64,000 nt of DNA from contig CAVWUA010000006.1 in assembly GCA_963758025.1 (NCBI GenBank), forward strand, positions 806,001 through 870,000, given 5' to 3'. Made by a program: the position numbers and the translations under genes. Numbering within the stretch: the stretch's first letter is position 1; each line of letters starts with the position of its first letter. The notes under the pieces are model-generated. The model was not told where the DNA came from. It saw only the letters and a list, made by a program, of their open reading frames with translations, and did not search any database. The DNA is from CAVWUA01 sp963758025. GTDB lineage: Bacteria > Planctomycetota > Planctomycetia > Isosphaerales > Isosphaeraceae. Below, one piece after another: positions 1 to 9,699 of this stretch.

Positions 1-2
1 CC

Positions 3-104
3 ACGGTCAACGCCCTGGTGACCGTCGTGGTCGTGGGGGGCATTGTGATCGTCGGAATGGTCGTCTGGCAACTCGTGACCCACGAGACACCCGGAGCCCG
101 TTGA
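3..104 (+). CDS. C-terminal end of a membrane protein (partial)
   Basis: An open frame enters from the left edge and stops at TGA 102-104. The 33 visible residues form one strongly hydrophobic helix (rich in Val, Ile and Gly) followed by a short polar tail. That is consistent with the last transmembrane segment of a transporter permease or similar integral membrane protein. The family cannot be decided from so little sequence. Reading frame and stop are seen directly; membrane location is inferred from hydrophobicity. Confidence 0.5.
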   Translation, partial: TVNALVTVVVVGGIVIVGMVVWQLVTHETPGAR

Positions 105-187
105 CACCCGCATGACCGTCACCACGGAAAAGTGACAGCCCATTGACACGCAGGAGATGAATCAAGGACATCTATAAATAGAAAAAA

Positions 188-646
188 TTAGCCAATTTTT
201 CCATCGAGAATTGCCTGGGCTGTCATAATTAGCACGATCAGCGCGTGCAGGCTCCAGATCAGCGTGCGAAAGGCGTTCGTCCAGACCAGCATCCGGTGCG
301 CCGTCGGATCGAATCCCGAGGCCAGTTTTCCGTGCAAGGGGATCTGGACGAAGGCCGTCGAGGCCCAGACCAGGAGCGCGGCCACCAGGCCCGCCCAGAC
401 CAGTCCGATCCGCACGCCCTCCGGTCGATGGACAACCAGCAAGGCGCTCGTCGCCAACTCCAGAATCATCGGCACCAGGACCACGTGGCCGGTCCGCCTC
501 GTGTGCGCCGCATGATAGCGAGCGAACGCGAGCGGCTCGACACGTGCGAACAGGGGGTAATGCACGATTTGGACGAACCAGATCAGCCCCGTCATGAACC
601 ACGTCGAGGCCAGACAGACGAGCAACAGAAGTTCGGTGGATGACAC
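188..646 (-). CDS. small polytopic membrane protein, unknown function
   Basis: About 152 residues with four hydrophobic segments, separated by a basic loop with HxxHTRRTGH-like residues and a loop containing PLHGKLASGFD. I chose the GTG at 646 because an AGGA lies upstream and the hydrophobic segment begins right after it; the reading frame is open further upstream to 745. It is divergent from the MFS gene, with about 160 bp between them. The layout recalls small DUF1772-like membrane proteins, but I do not recognise the family with certainty and assign no function. Confidence 0.65.
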   Translation of the reverse strand: MSSTELLLLVCLASTWFMTGLIWFVQIVHYPLFARVEPLAFARYHAAHTRRTGHVVLVPMILELATSALLVVHRPEGVRIGLVWAGLVAALLVWASTAFVQIPLHGKLASGFDPTAHRMLVWTNAFRTLIWSLHALIVLIMTAQAILDGKIG

Positions 647-807
647 GGCGGCGATGTCCTGAAAACGGGTTCGGGCGACACGAGCGAAGCCACGCGGCGT
701 TCCTGGGCGGGCACGTCCGGCTGATCTACGGGAACCTCCGAGCAACCGTTACAATAGTGCGCGACCAGGAGAGCGTCATTCTCAGAAAAATGAGACGCGG
801 GGGCGGC

Positions 808-2087
808 ATGGAGACTCGGGCGCGGTGGCGGTTGTCGGGCATGATGGCCTTGATCTATGCGGTGCAAGGGTCCTGGTGGCCGCTCCTGGCCGTTCACCTG
901 CGGGACCTGGGCGTTTCCGGGCGGGGGCGCGGCTGGATCTTCGCCACGATGGCGATGGCCGCCCTGGCCACGCCGCTCGGGGCCGGACAACTGGCCGACC
1001 GCCTCATGCCAACCCAGCGCCTCATGGCCCTGATCTATGCTTTGGGAACAGGATTGCTCGCCCTGCTGGCGATCGGCCCCACCAAGCAGCCCGTCGCGCT
1101 GTTTTTGCTCTTTCTGGGATACTGGATGCTCACCGCGCCGTCATATGGGCTGGCCAATTCGCTGGCGTTCCGCAACTTGCCGAGGCCCTCCGCGCAGTTC
1201 GGCGGGGTGCGGCTTTGGGGGACGATCGGCTGGATGACCGTCGGCTGGCTGGTGACGGGGGTCATGGCCTGGCACGGCTCGACCCGGGACGGGCAGGGGG
1301 CCTACGAGGCGTTCTGGGTCGCCTCGGCGCTATCGCTTGTCTTCGCCGTGTATTGCCTGAGCTTGCCGCACACCCCGCCCCTGGCCGGGAACCGGGCGGG
1401 CATCGACCTGCGGCGGGGCTGGAACTGGTGCGCCGACCGTCCGTGGCGGTCTTCCTGGGCGTGGCCTTCGGTGTGAGCCTGACCATGCCGTTCGTGTACC
1501 AGACGGTTCCGGCCTATCTCCAGACGCTCGGCCTGCCGCGCGCGTGGATCGCCTCGGCGATGACGCTGGGGCAACTCCCGGAGATCGTCGCCCTGGCGAC
1601 CTTGCCGTGGTTCCTGCGACGGTTTGGACAGCGGGGCACACTGGCCATCGGCATCGGGGCATGGGTCGCCTACTACGCGATCCTCGCCGCGAGGCCGCCC
1701 CTGGCCGTCGCCCTGCTCGGCATTCCGCTGAACGGGGTGGCCATCGCCTGTTTCCTGGTCGCCGGGCAGATGTTCCTGGATAGCCAGGCCCCCCGCGACC
1801 GCCGCGCCAGTGCCCAGGCCCTGCACGCGGTCATCACCACCGGACTCGGCATGCTGACCGGCAACGTGATGGCGGGGGAACTGGTGTCCTGGACCGGCGG
1901 CGTCAGCGCGGAGACGTTTCTCGTCCCTTGCCTGATCAACGTCGTGTTGCTCGCCGTCGTGCTCGCGCGGTTCCATCCCCAGGACGCCCCGACGGATCGA
2001 GACGCGGCCCCGGGACCTCTGGCCGGGGCAACGCGGGAGCCTCTGACGTGCGTCTCCAACCCGACCGGCGCGACGAACCGATCGTGA
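808..2087 (+). CDS. MFS transporter, nucleoside:H+ symporter-like (frameshifted)
   Basis: A roughly 425-residue major facilitator protein with about 12 hydrophobic segments. The motif GVRLWGTIGW in the first half resembles the NupG/nucleoside-symporter branch. The reading frame changes near 1419: the upstream frame ends in a nonsense tail at 1476, while the downstream frame continues with VAVFLGVAFG and further membrane helices to 2087. Adding one C in the GGGGCTGG stretch would restore a continuous protein. ATG 808 is preferred over ATG 790 because the conserved sequence begins there. Substrate is inferred from family resemblance only. I read the break as a probable sequencing indel. Confidence 0.75.
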
Positions 2088-2111
2088 GATCGGTCCGCCT
2101 CGGGCCTCCGG

Positions 2112-2501
2112 TCAGGAGTCGTCCGGCTTGCGCTCCGACTTCTTCCCTTCGCTCGGTCGGGTTTCCGCCCGGGACGGAGGGGAGATACCGCCCGTTTCCT
2201 CGGGCTTCTTGGAGCGCGGCTTGCGCTTTCTCGGTGTCTTGGCCACGGGGGGCGGGGGGGGCAACTCCAGCTCCTCCAGCACCTCGGCCGACTGCTCTAG
2301 CTGAGAAACCAGCAAGCTCAGAAAATGCAACCGCGTTCCCTGACCTTCCAGAAACTCGTGAAACAAAAACCCGCCTTCGAGAAAGTTCTCCGACTGGTCG
2401 AGTATCTCGTCGGCCATGGACTCGACGAGTTGATCCCGACTCTGCTGCAGAACTTCAATCGCGGCGCGGAATTTATTGTTCTTGGGGCTCAACATAGGCA
2501 T
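2112..2501 (-). CDS. conserved hypothetical protein with basic tail
   Basis: 129 residues. The first 85 are predicted helical and hydrophilic, with an acidic character (IEVLQQSRDQLVESMADEIL). A short polyproline stretch follows, then a Lys/Arg/Pro/Ser-rich, probably disordered tail. It starts inside the end of the upstream YheT-type hydrolase gene (29 bp overlap), so the two are likely co-transcribed and perhaps translationally coupled. No domain is recognised and no function is assigned. The overlap and absence of a gap argue that it is a real gene. Confidence 0.6.
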   Translation of the reverse strand: MPMLSPKNNKFRAAIEVLQQSRDQLVESMADEILDQSENFLEGGFLFHEFLEGQGTRLHFLSLLVSQLEQSAEVLEELELPPPPPVAKTPRKRKPRSKKPEETGGISPPSRAETRPSEGKKSERKPDDS

Positions 2502-3555
2502 TCCGCCCTCCTTGCCTCCAGCGGGAGTGTTTTCGGTTGGGACTGGCGATGGTCCCGCAGTGATTGACCCTCCAGCGCGAGGCCAGCCAGGCTGTCAATC
2601 GGGCATCCAGCCAGTGACGATCGACACCCCAGCGCGTCCGGCTGATGTAGCCGAGATGACCTCCTGAAGGGATCAATTCCAGTGCCAATCCCGTCGGAAA
2701 ATCGATTTTGTGAAACGGCTCGACCGGGATGAACGGGTCATCCTCGGCGTGAATCACCAGTCCGGGAACCCTGATCCGAGGCAACAGGGGGCCTGCGCTC
2801 GACCGGGTGTAATAGTCCTCCGCGCCGGCGAACCCGTTCCGGGGCGCCGTGTAGTGCTCGTCGAAGTCGTAGAGGGTTTTCACGTGCGGCAGATCGGCCG
2901 GTCCCAGCTCGGGAAAGACGTTGTGGAGCCGGCGAACCTCCCCCTTCAGGAGCCGGACGAAATTGCGGTCGTACACGCGGTTTTCCGGGCGCTGGATGTG
3001 CCGGGAACAGGCCAGAAGATCCAGCGGCGGGTTGGCCGCGAGCACGCAATCCAGGGGTGGCAACGGGTCGTCCGCCGCCTCGGCCGCCAGCTTCAAGACC
3101 AGGTTCGCCCCGAGCGAGAAACCGACCAGAGCCAGCGGCGATTCCGGCATCCGGTCCGCCATCCAGCCGGCCACCGCACGCAGGTCCTCCGTCCGGCCGC
3201 TGTGGTAGATTCCTCTTGAGATCCCGAAACCGGACCCCGCGCCTCGCAGGTTCATGCGAACCACGCGAACGCCAGTTCCCACCAGCCTCGCGGCCACGCG
3301 CGCCACGTAAGGGGACCGTGCGCAACCGGCCAGACCATGCACGAGCAAGGCCGACGGCCCTCCCGCGCACCAGGTTTCCGGGACCGATTCCAGCACGCTC
3401 AGACGATCCCCATCCCCCAGCGCAACCTCATGATACGTCGCCGTCAGGCGCACGCGATGCCCCGGCAGATACCGCCCGCCCACCGTCTGGACATGCCCGC
3501 CCCGCAGCCACGGATGCGGCTCAAATCGCGGTACTTCCTCCACCTCTCGGCTCAT
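2473..3555 (-). CDS. alpha/beta hydrolase of the YheT family
   Basis: 360 residues beginning with the PHPWLRGGHVQT signature typical of YheT/UPF0017 hydrolases. The alpha/beta-hydrolase fold is supported by LLVHGLAG (oxyanion region), the nucleophile elbow GFSLGAN (Ser about 147), the acid in HAEDDPF (Asp about 272) and the catalytic His in SGGHLGY (about 300). Members act as carboxylesterases or hydrolases of unknown natural substrate in the cytoplasm. It is followed with a 29-bp overlap by the small helical protein gene. The last 25 residues are basic and poorly conserved. Confidence 0.88.
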   Translation of the reverse strand: MSREVEEVPRFEPHPWLRGGHVQTVGGRYLPGHRVRLTATYHEVALGDGDRLSVLESVPETWCAGGPSALLVHGLAGCARSPYVARVAARLVGTGVRVVRMNLRGAGSGFGISRGIYHSGRTEDLRAVAGWMADRMPESPLALVGFSLGANLVLKLAAEAADDPLPPLDCVLAANPPLDLLACSRHIQRPENRVYDRNFVRLLKGEVRRLHNVFPELGPADLPHVKTLYDFDEHYTAPRNGFAGAEDYYTRSSAGPLLPRIRVPGLVIHAEDDPFIPVEPFHKIDFPTGLALELIPSGGHLGYISRTRWGVDRHWLDARLTAWLASRWRVNHCGTIASPNRKHSRWRQGGRNAYVEPQEQ

Positions 3556-4077
3556 GCCAGAGCGTTCCTGCCCACTGGATTCATATCAAGCACCCAAGCA
3601 TTCTATCTTGGATGCGGTGTCAAGTCCATGACATTTCATCATGCACACTGTAAGAACCCTACGTCATCCTTGGAGAATTGGGACAGAACCGGGGAAATTC
3701 CGATTCGAGAGGAGCGGGTGCAAGCACCAGGCACCATGTCACTCAGAGGGTGTCCGAGGCGGGCCATTTGACAATTGTAGTACAGTGACAACTAAGATCG
3801 TGGGGCGATTGTTTTCGTAATTCCTTAAGAGTTACGCGGTTGATGATTCTCGTTCCCACGCTCGGGATGGTCCCCATCTTCGCCCCTCCGGAGGGGCGAA
3901 GATGGGGCCACGTCCAGCGCGGAGCGTAGGAAAAAAGGGGGCATCCGCCAACCGCGTAACTCCTATCCCTATCTGGAATTTGGTTCTGGCCTCTGAATTC
4001 CCGATACTTGCGTTGCTGTCGTCGGGTGGGCAATGCCCACCCGACATGGAGACGTGAGATCCGGCTCGGACACCCAC
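3556..4077. other. intergenic region without a supported gene
   Basis: About 520 bp between the divergently placed promoter side of the hydrolase and the 3' end of the NHL-repeat gene. It is less GC-rich than its surroundings on the left. The right half carries the inverted-repeat element described separately. Short open frames here lack ribosome sites and recognisable protein sequence, so I do not call them. Confidence 0.6.
3829..3962. repeat. 134-bp inverted-repeat element with central 36-bp palindrome
   Basis: The ends are perfect 14-bp inverted repeats, GAGTTACGCGGTTG at 3829-3842 and its complement at 3949-3962. At the centre, 3872-3907 is a perfect 36-bp palindrome. The flanking arms are partly complementary (for example TTCC.ACGCTC against its complement near 3925), so the whole element could fold as one long hairpin. 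It encodes nothing. Size and terminal inverted repeats fit a MITE or REP-like mobile repeat. I do not see a clear target-site duplication, so mobility is inference. Confidence 0.6.
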
Positions 4078-5148
4078 TCAGGGGCCAACCCGACGGAGGC
4101 GATTGTTGCCGGTATCGCCGATGACGAAGCCACCTCGGGGGTCGATGGCGACGCCGTGCGGGCGGTCGAGCTGGGCCTTGGTGGGGGAGCCGTCGTCGCC
4201 CTGACCTCCACGCTCACCGTTGCCGGCAACGGTGGTGATGTTGCCCGTGTGGCCGTCGATTCGCCGGATGGCGTGGTTTTCGGTATCGACGATGAGGATA
4301 TTGCCATCGCGGTCCACGTCCAGTTCCTTGGGACCGTCGAAGGTCGCCTTGAGGGCCGGGCCGCCGTCGCCGCTGTAGCCCTTCGCGCCGGTGCCGGCGA
4401 TTGTGGTGATGACGCCATTGACGGGATCGACGGCGCGGAGGCGATTCCCCTGGCGCTCCAGAATATAGATCGTGCCGTCCACCCCGACCTCGACGGCGCG
4501 GGGACCGAACAGGGAGGCGTTATCGTGCAAGCCGCCGTCGCCATCGTGCCGGGGCTGGCCGGTCCCGGCGTAGGTGACGATGACCCCGGCGGGTAGCTCG
4601 ACCTCGCGGAGCCGGTTCCCGCCCACGTCGGCGATGTAGAGCCGTCCCCGGCCATCGAGCGCCACGTCGTTCGGCTCGACCAGCCCGGCCTCGAACGACG
4701 GGCCGCCGTCGCCGGAGCTGATCGCCGTCCCGTTCCCGGCGATATTCAGGATGATGCCTGTCTGGGCGTCGATCCGGCGCACGCGACGATTGAGCCGGTC
4801 GGCGAAGAAGATGTTGCCCCGGCGGTCGATCGCCAGGCCATACGGCTCGTTCAGGCTCGCCTCGATGGCGGGGCCGCCGTCGCCGGAGTAGCCTTTCTTG
4901 CCATTGCCCGCGATCGTGGTGATGACCCCGGTGCGGGCATCGATCCGCCGGATGCGGTGGTTGCCGGTGTCGGAGAAGAAGAGGTTGCCCTCGATGTCAT
5001 AAGCGACATCAAACGGCCCATTCAGCTCCGCCTTCGATGCCGGGCCTCCCTCGCCGTTGAATCCAGCCTGGCCGGTCCCGGCCACCGTGGTGATCGTCGG
5101 GGCTTGTCCGAGCAGGACGACCATTCCGAGCAATAGCGTTGCAGACAT
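4078..5148 (-). CDS. secreted NHL-repeat beta-propeller protein
   Basis: 356 residues. A short hydrophobic N-terminus (MSATLLLGMVVLLGQAP) looks like a signal peptide. About six repeats of roughly 55 residues follow, each with a TVAGTG/IAGNG strand, a GDGGPA turn, a GVAID-type strand and a DTGNHRIRRID-type strand. This is the NHL beta-propeller pattern common in planctomycete exported proteins, probably a binding or scaffolding module. No catalytic residues are evident. The gene appears monocistronic, with a 190-bp gap on its 5' side. Confidence 0.85.
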   Translation of the reverse strand: MSATLLLGMVVLLGQAPTITTVAGTGQAGFNGEGGPASKAELNGPFDVAYDIEGNLFFSDTGNHRIRRIDARTGVITTIAGNGKKGYSGDGGPAIEASLNEPYGLAIDRRGNIFFADRLNRRVRRIDAQTGIILNIAGNGTAISSGDGGPSFEAGLVEPNDVALDGRGRLYIADVGGNRLREVELPAGVIVTYAGTGQPRHDGDGGLHDNASLFGPRAVEVGVDGTIYILERQGNRLRAVDPVNGVITTIAGTGAKGYSGDGGPALKATFDGPKELDVDRDGNILIVDTENHAIRRIDGHTGNITTVAGNGERGGQGDDGSPTKAQLDRPHGVAIDPRGGFVIGDTGNNRLRRVGP

Positions 5149-5337
5149 CGTCGAGGCGCTCCGGGAGAACTCGAAGGGGCATGGACCTGCTACCCTTCAA
5201 CTTACCCGAACCGGAGGGACGTCGCGAGGGTGGACCAGGGAGGAGGGAGGTGAGTCGGAGAAAGACGATGGCGGATGTGTTCAGTTGTCCGCGTTCTGGC
5301 GCGGTTTGTTCGAGCTATCTGGTATCCCGCCGAGTCG

Positions 5338-6749
5338 TCAGGGTTTCGCGGGCAGCTCGATGATGAACGGATGGTCGCTCAAGGATAACGGGATCGACCG
5401 CACATCCGTGAACCCCTGGATCGCGGTCGTGCCGGTCGTCGGATCATACACCTTGACCGTCGCGTGGCACCACCCAGGTCGATCGTGACGCGGTCCGAGC
5501 CCTCGACCCGCTCGCCCCACACGACCAGCTCGAACGTGCCGTCGCTCTTCTGCAGGAGCAGGTCATGCACGGTCACGGGCGCTCCCGGAATCGAGTACGC
5601 GAGCGTCCCCGGCTTTTCGATCGCGCCGGCGTCGGCCAGGATCGTCGTCAGGTTGTGGAGGTAGACGGCGGCCTTGCGCGGGGTGTAGTCGGGCCGGAAG
5701 AACCCGAACGCCTGATTGCCGCCCTCGTCCTCCCGGTCGCGCAGGAGGTACACGGCGGTGTGCGACCAGCCCCGTTTGAACTGGTCCAGGTACATGCTCA
5801 GGAGGTTCCGGGCGTGGATCTCCTCGGTGACGGGGCCGCCGATGGTGCAGCCGGTCTCCGTGGTCACCCGGGGCAGCGTCGGGAGATCCGCCTCCGGGTA
5901 GCCCCGGAAGTGCTTCGCCCAGGTGACGCCGTAGTTGCCGTACAGCCCGTCCACCTTGCAGGCCGAGGTCGGGTCGGCGGCGTTCCAGGTCTTGTTGTCC
6001 GCGAGGCCCGGCGCGTTGGGGTGATAGATGTAGTTGTGGACGTTGGCGTAGTCGGCGTATCGCGTCCCCTCGGGCATGAGCGTGCCGGCGTCGGCGGGGA
6101 TGGCGAGGAACTGCAAGCCGACGTTGTCCACCTCGGCTCCGTTCTCGCTGATCGACCAGACGGGATACCGCCTCAACTCGGGGTCGCCCTTGACGGCCCG
6201 GTACAGGTCCCGCTGCAGCTTCGCGACCGCCATCCATGAGGGCGCCCCGCCGCCGCCCCGCTCGCCCTGGTAGGTGACGCCCCAGTTGTTCGGCTCGTTG
6301 TTGCCCTCGAACGCCAGCAGGGCACCCGCCGCCGCGAGCGGCCTGGCGGTCTCGATGAGCTGCTCCAGGTCGGTGCCGCCGCTGACCAGCCCCCAACTGA
6401 ACCGGACCCCGGTCCGCTCGTGCAGGTCGAGATACGTCTGCAGGGTCGTGGGACCATCGGCGGTGAGCCCCTCGATGCCGCCCCGCACCCAGCGGAACCC
6501 CGCGTACCGGACCATCTCGATCGTCTTCGGGAGCGGTTGTCCGCGATCGGGGAAGGTGGTGACGACCCCGATGCTGTCCAGGAATTCGGATGCGCGGGCC
6601 GCGGGCGTCGGTTGAGCCCCGTCGCGGGGAACCGCCTCCAACGTCGGCCGGGCCGAGGCGACCCCCGTCGTCAACGACGCCAGGACGAGGATGAAGGTGA
6701 GGGTCGAGGCGAGGCGAGGCTTCGATTGAAGCGTTCGAGCATGTCTCAT
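5338..6749 (-). CDS. secreted glycoside hydrolase-like protein (frameshifted near C-terminus)
   Basis: About 470 residues with a signal peptide (MRHARTLQSK... ending at ASA). The body looks like a TIM-barrel glycosidase: GFRWVRGGIEG, then FEGNNEPNNW, whose Glu about 152 sits where clan GH-A enzymes carry the acid/base, and TTETGCT, whose Glu about 298 is a candidate nucleophile. A beta-rich C-terminal module follows. The frame breaks near 5465 after TIDLGG; the other frame continues with ATVKVYDPTTGTTAIQGF to a stop at 5338, so an indel is likely. Substrate and exact GH family are not identifiable by eye. Confidence 0.7.
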
Positions 6750-7131
6750 CCGGGGCGGGCTCCTCTGCGAGATGTGATGGCCCGGGATCGCTGCCGGGCG
6801 CCGGGGGTCCGGATCGTATCCGCCTTGTGGTGGCCAATTGCGACGGCACGAAGTGACCGATGGCCGCTCGGCGCCATAGCTCGATCCGGGTGGCGTCCAG
6901 GGCTGGCCGGCCGGAGCCACACCGTTCGATAGTGGGGCCTATGTTATGTAAATCACTTTTGTTCCACCCGTGCCGGTCATAGGGCCGGACATCATGCCAT
7001 TAACCGACCAAGAAACCGTGTCGGAACGCGGACAACTTAACACGGATGGCCGACGATTTCGGCCATCCGCCCGAGAATTTGTCGGGTAGGCACCATCCAC
7101 CATCCGGGGATCGGTGGACCCGGGTGATTCC
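6750..7131. other. intergenic region, about 380 bp
   Basis: It lies between two genes on the minus strand. It carries a hairpin at 7043-7069 just after the 7132 gene and an AT-richer stretch near 6940-6960 that could hold the promoter of the glycosidase-like gene. No convincing -35/-10 pair and no coding sequence are seen. Confidence 0.5.
7043..7069 (-). terminator. hairpin downstream of the 7132-7587 gene
   Basis: Perfect 11-bp arms CGGATGGCCGA and TCGGCCATCCG around a 5-base loop. It sits about 60 bp after the stop codon of the minus-strand gene. The following bases are only weakly T-rich on that strand, so an intrinsic terminator is plausible but not certain. Confidence 0.5.
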
Positions 7132-7587
7132 TCAGCGCTTCGGCGTTTCTTCCTCGCGCTCGGCCAGTTCGGGGGCGCTCAGGTAGATCCGCAGGGATTT
7201 GACCGGGACGGCTTCCCCCGCGTCCTGGGCGGTCAGGCGCATGCCGCGACGGAAGGTCTTGTCGGGCTGGCCCGGCTCCTTGATGGTGATGGCGAAGGAG
7301 CAATCGCGGTTGGCCCCGGTGCTCCTGGCGAGGATCGGAATCCGGTCGATGCTGATGATGCCCGACCGCTCGCGCTCGACCTTCTTGACGATCGGCTGGA
7401 ATTCGCAACCGGGGTGGGCCGGCTTGATCTCGACGATACAGGAGTCGGACTCAAGCCCGGCGATCCGAAGCTGGAGGTTCACCTGGTTCTCGACCGGGGG
7501 ATCGTCCGCCGCCCGGAGGGTGCTCGGGACGACGATCATCACGGCGACGAGGGTGCCGATCGCGGCCATCCATGACCTGCTCCGCAT
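7132..7587 (-). CDS. secreted hypothetical protein
   Basis: 151 residues starting at ATG 7587. There is a clear signal peptide (MRSRSWMAAIGTLVAVMIV... cut near LRAADD). The mature part is beta-rich with two cysteines (ESDSCIVEIKPAHPGCEF) and another at NRDCSF, and ends in a charged EREEETPKR tail. I do not recognise the family. Export is inferred from the signal peptide. The hairpin after the stop suggests it is a single-gene unit. Confidence 0.65.
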   Translation of the reverse strand: MRSRSWMAAIGTLVAVMIVVPSTLRAADDPPVENQVNLQLRIAGLESDSCIVEIKPAHPGCEFQPIVKKVERERSGIISIDRIPILARSTGANRDCSFAITIKEPGQPDKTFRRGMRLTAQDAGEAVPVKSLRIYLSAPELAEREEETPKR

Positions 7588-7815
7588 CGTGCTCTCACTC
7601 CCTTTGGCTTGAGGTGACGCCCGAATCAACGCCGGGGAACGACGCTGGACGGACGAGGTTCGGGAACGGACCGAGGCCCGGGCGCCGTCCCTGGCGACCA
7701 CCTTCCGGTCCGCGGAGACATGTTCACAGTCCATCCACGAAGGCGTCACGTCGTCGGAGCAGGGGGAAGGGTATCGCCCCTTCCCATTCCGGGCAAGGTC
7801 AGTCTGCGAGGACGG

Positions 7816-8553
7816 CTACATCGTCCGGCCGCCGTCGATGACGAGCACCTGGCCGGTCATGAGGCTCGTCTCGTCGGCGAGGAACAGGGTCGCGCCGGCG
7901 ATATCCTCGGGGGTGGCGGGCCGCTTCAAGGGGGTCATCGCCATGGCCGCCTCGACCATGTCCTGATGGTCGGCCAGCCAGCGGGTCTGCACCGGCCCCG
8001 GCGCGACGGCGTTGACGCGGACCTCCGGGGCGAACGCCCGCGCCAGGCTCTTGGTCAGGGTGATGACGGCCCCCTTGCTCGCCGCGTAAGGGATCGAGCT
8101 GCCCGACCCGCCCACGCCCGCCACGCTGGCGATGTTGACGATGTTGCCGAGGCGGTCCTTCAGGTGCGGCATCGCCGCGCGGCAGCCATAGAAGGTCCCC
8201 TTGAGGTTCACGCTGAGGATGTCATCCCAGACCGCGTCGGTCAGCGCCTCCAGGTCCTGATGGGGGACGAAGTGGGTCGTCGCCGCGTTGTTGACCAGGC
8301 AGTTCAGGCCGCCGAACTCGCGGACCGTCTGTTCGACCATCTGGCGCACCGCCGCGTCGTCGGCGACGTTCGCCCGCGCCAGCAGGACCTTTCCGCCCCG
8401 GGAGCGCACCCCGTCGGCCGTCTCCTCCGCCTCGGTCTTCGACTTCGTGTAGTTGACCGTGACGGCGAACCCCCGATCGGCGAACCGCCAGGCCACCGCC
8501 CGGCCGATCCCCGTCGCCGAACCGGTCACCAGCGCAACCCGCGTGGCACTCAT
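7816..8553 (-). CDS. short-chain dehydrogenase/reductase (FabG-like)
   Basis: 245 residues of a classical SDR. It has the cofactor motif TGSATGIG (about 10-17), NNAAT after the fourth strand, catalytic Ser about 143, Tyr about 156 and Lys about 160 in YAASK, and the PGPVQT loop. It ends LVIDGG, as 3-oxoacyl-ACP-reductase-like enzymes do. It should catalyse NAD(P)H-dependent keto/hydroxy interconversion in the cytoplasm; the substrate is not determined. Its ATG overlaps the stop of the upstream glycosidase-like gene by 4 bp, so it is translationally coupled to it and may act in sugar or glycoside metabolism. Confidence 0.87.
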   Translation of the reverse strand: MSATRVALVTGSATGIGRAVAWRFADRGFAVTVNYTKSKTEAEETADGVRSRGGKVLLARANVADDAAVRQMVEQTVREFGGLNCLVNNAATTHFVPHQDLEALTDAVWDDILSVNLKGTFYGCRAAMPHLKDRLGNIVNIASVAGVGGSGSSIPYAASKGAVITLTKSLARAFAPEVRVNAVAPGPVQTRWLADHQDMVEAAMAMTPLKRPATPEDIAGATLFLADETSLMTGQVLVIDGGRTM

Positions 8554-9659
8554 CGTTCCTCGGCTCCCGTGATTTCCGCGACCTTGGCGAAGAACGCCTT
8601 CTTGCGGTCGGTGTTGATCCCCCAGTTCACCGGCGGCGACTGGTATCCGTGGACATAATCATGGTTCCGCTCGCCGGGGTCGAAGTACCCCCACGAGGCA
8701 TACGCCTTGATGGCGGCCGTGATGTTGTTCTTCGCCTTGTCGAAGTCAAAATGGTCGTCCTCGTTGAACAGGATCGGCATCGGCCGGTATCCCGGCACCC
8801 GGCGCGCCTCCTCGACCATGCCGGTGATCCGGTCCGGGTCGCTCACGCCGTTACCGTGCATCAGCAGGAAGTCGGAGTTGCGCACGACGTTCGTTTGGGG
8901 TACCGTGCCGCCGCCGTAGCTCGTGCCGACCAGCAACCGCCGCCCGTCCCGCGTCCGCCCCTTCACCCGGCGGATCAGCTCATGCACGCGGTCGGGACGC
9001 AGGATCGCATGATCGTAACGGACGTTGCACTCGTTGTTCACCTCGATCAGGATGTTCGTGTACCCGTGGTCGAACACCCAGTCGATCGCGTTGTCCAGCG
9101 CCCGCACGACGGCCTGCTCATCCTTCAGACGCTCATCCTGCCCGAAGTAGAAGACGCCGAGGATGACGACCATTCCCAACTCGTCGGCGCGGTCGAGGAT
9201 CTTCTCCAAACGCGCCATGTACTCCGGTCGCAGCGAACCATCTTCCTTGATCGCCGAGTTGTGCCACGGCTGCCGGTTCGAGTATCCCTCGGGGCTGCCC
9301 CCTTGCAGGTTGATCGAGAAGGCGAGAAGCCCATGCGCCCGCCACGAGGGCATCGCGGCGACGAACTCCCGCGTGTTGCGGTCGGGGTCCCACTCGCCGG
9401 TATCGGGGTACGTCCAGCGCGCGCGGGTTTCGGGGTTCAAGTCATCGAAGATCCCTTGAATCATCCGAGAGTTCAGCAGCAACCCCTCGATCCGGTTCCC
9501 CCGCCAGGTGCGCCCTTCATACGTCGGGCGGCCATTGATGAGGAACATGTCGCCCCGGATCGCGACCTCGGTCTTGCGTGGCTTTGTTCCGGAGTCGGCC
9601 CACGAGGGAAGGCCGATCGCCAGGACGGTGCAGAGCAGAGTGGTTATCCGCATATCCAT
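8550..9659 (-). CDS. secreted GH5/cellulase-superfamily-like protein
   Basis: 369 residues from ATG 9659. The N-terminal signal peptide MRITTLLCTVLAIGLPSWA is followed by a probable TIM barrel. Candidate catalytic residues are Glu about 210 in EVNNECN, the NxE acid/base pattern, and Glu about 300 in ILFNEDDH, the nucleophile strand. ILGVFYFGQDERL and LLVGTSYGG fit barrel strands. It overlaps the downstream SDR gene by ATGA. The likely role is hydrolysis or remodelling of a glycan outside the cytoplasm; the exact family is unassigned. Family-level call is inference from the two Glu motifs and strand pattern. Confidence 0.7.
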   Translation of the reverse strand: MDMRITTLLCTVLAIGLPSWADSGTKPRKTEVAIRGDMFLINGRPTYEGRTWRGNRIEGLLLNSRMIQGIFDDLNPETRARWTYPDTGEWDPDRNTREFVAAMPSWRAHGLLAFSINLQGGSPEGYSNRQPWHNSAIKEDGSLRPEYMARLEKILDRADELGMVVILGVFYFGQDERLKDEQAVVRALDNAIDWVFDHGYTNILIEVNNECNVRYDHAILRPDRVHELIRRVKGRTRDGRRLLVGTSYGGGTVPQTNVVRNSDFLLMHGNGVSDPDRITGMVEEARRVPGYRPMPILFNEDDHFDFDKAKNNITAAIKAYASWGYFDPGERNHDYVHGYQSPPVNWGINTDRKKAFFAKVAEITGAEER

Positions 9660-9699
9660 ACGTGGTTTCCTAATTAATAATGGCGACACGCCGAAAACC

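Noticed and set aside
1300..1486. Possible programmed frameshift in the MFS gene
   Set aside because: There is no slippery heptamer and no structure nearby, and many other genes show the same type of break; a sequencing indel is simpler.
3743..4033. 96-codon minus-strand open frame over the inverted-repeat element
   Set aside because: It crosses the palindrome, has no ribosome site and no protein-like conservation.
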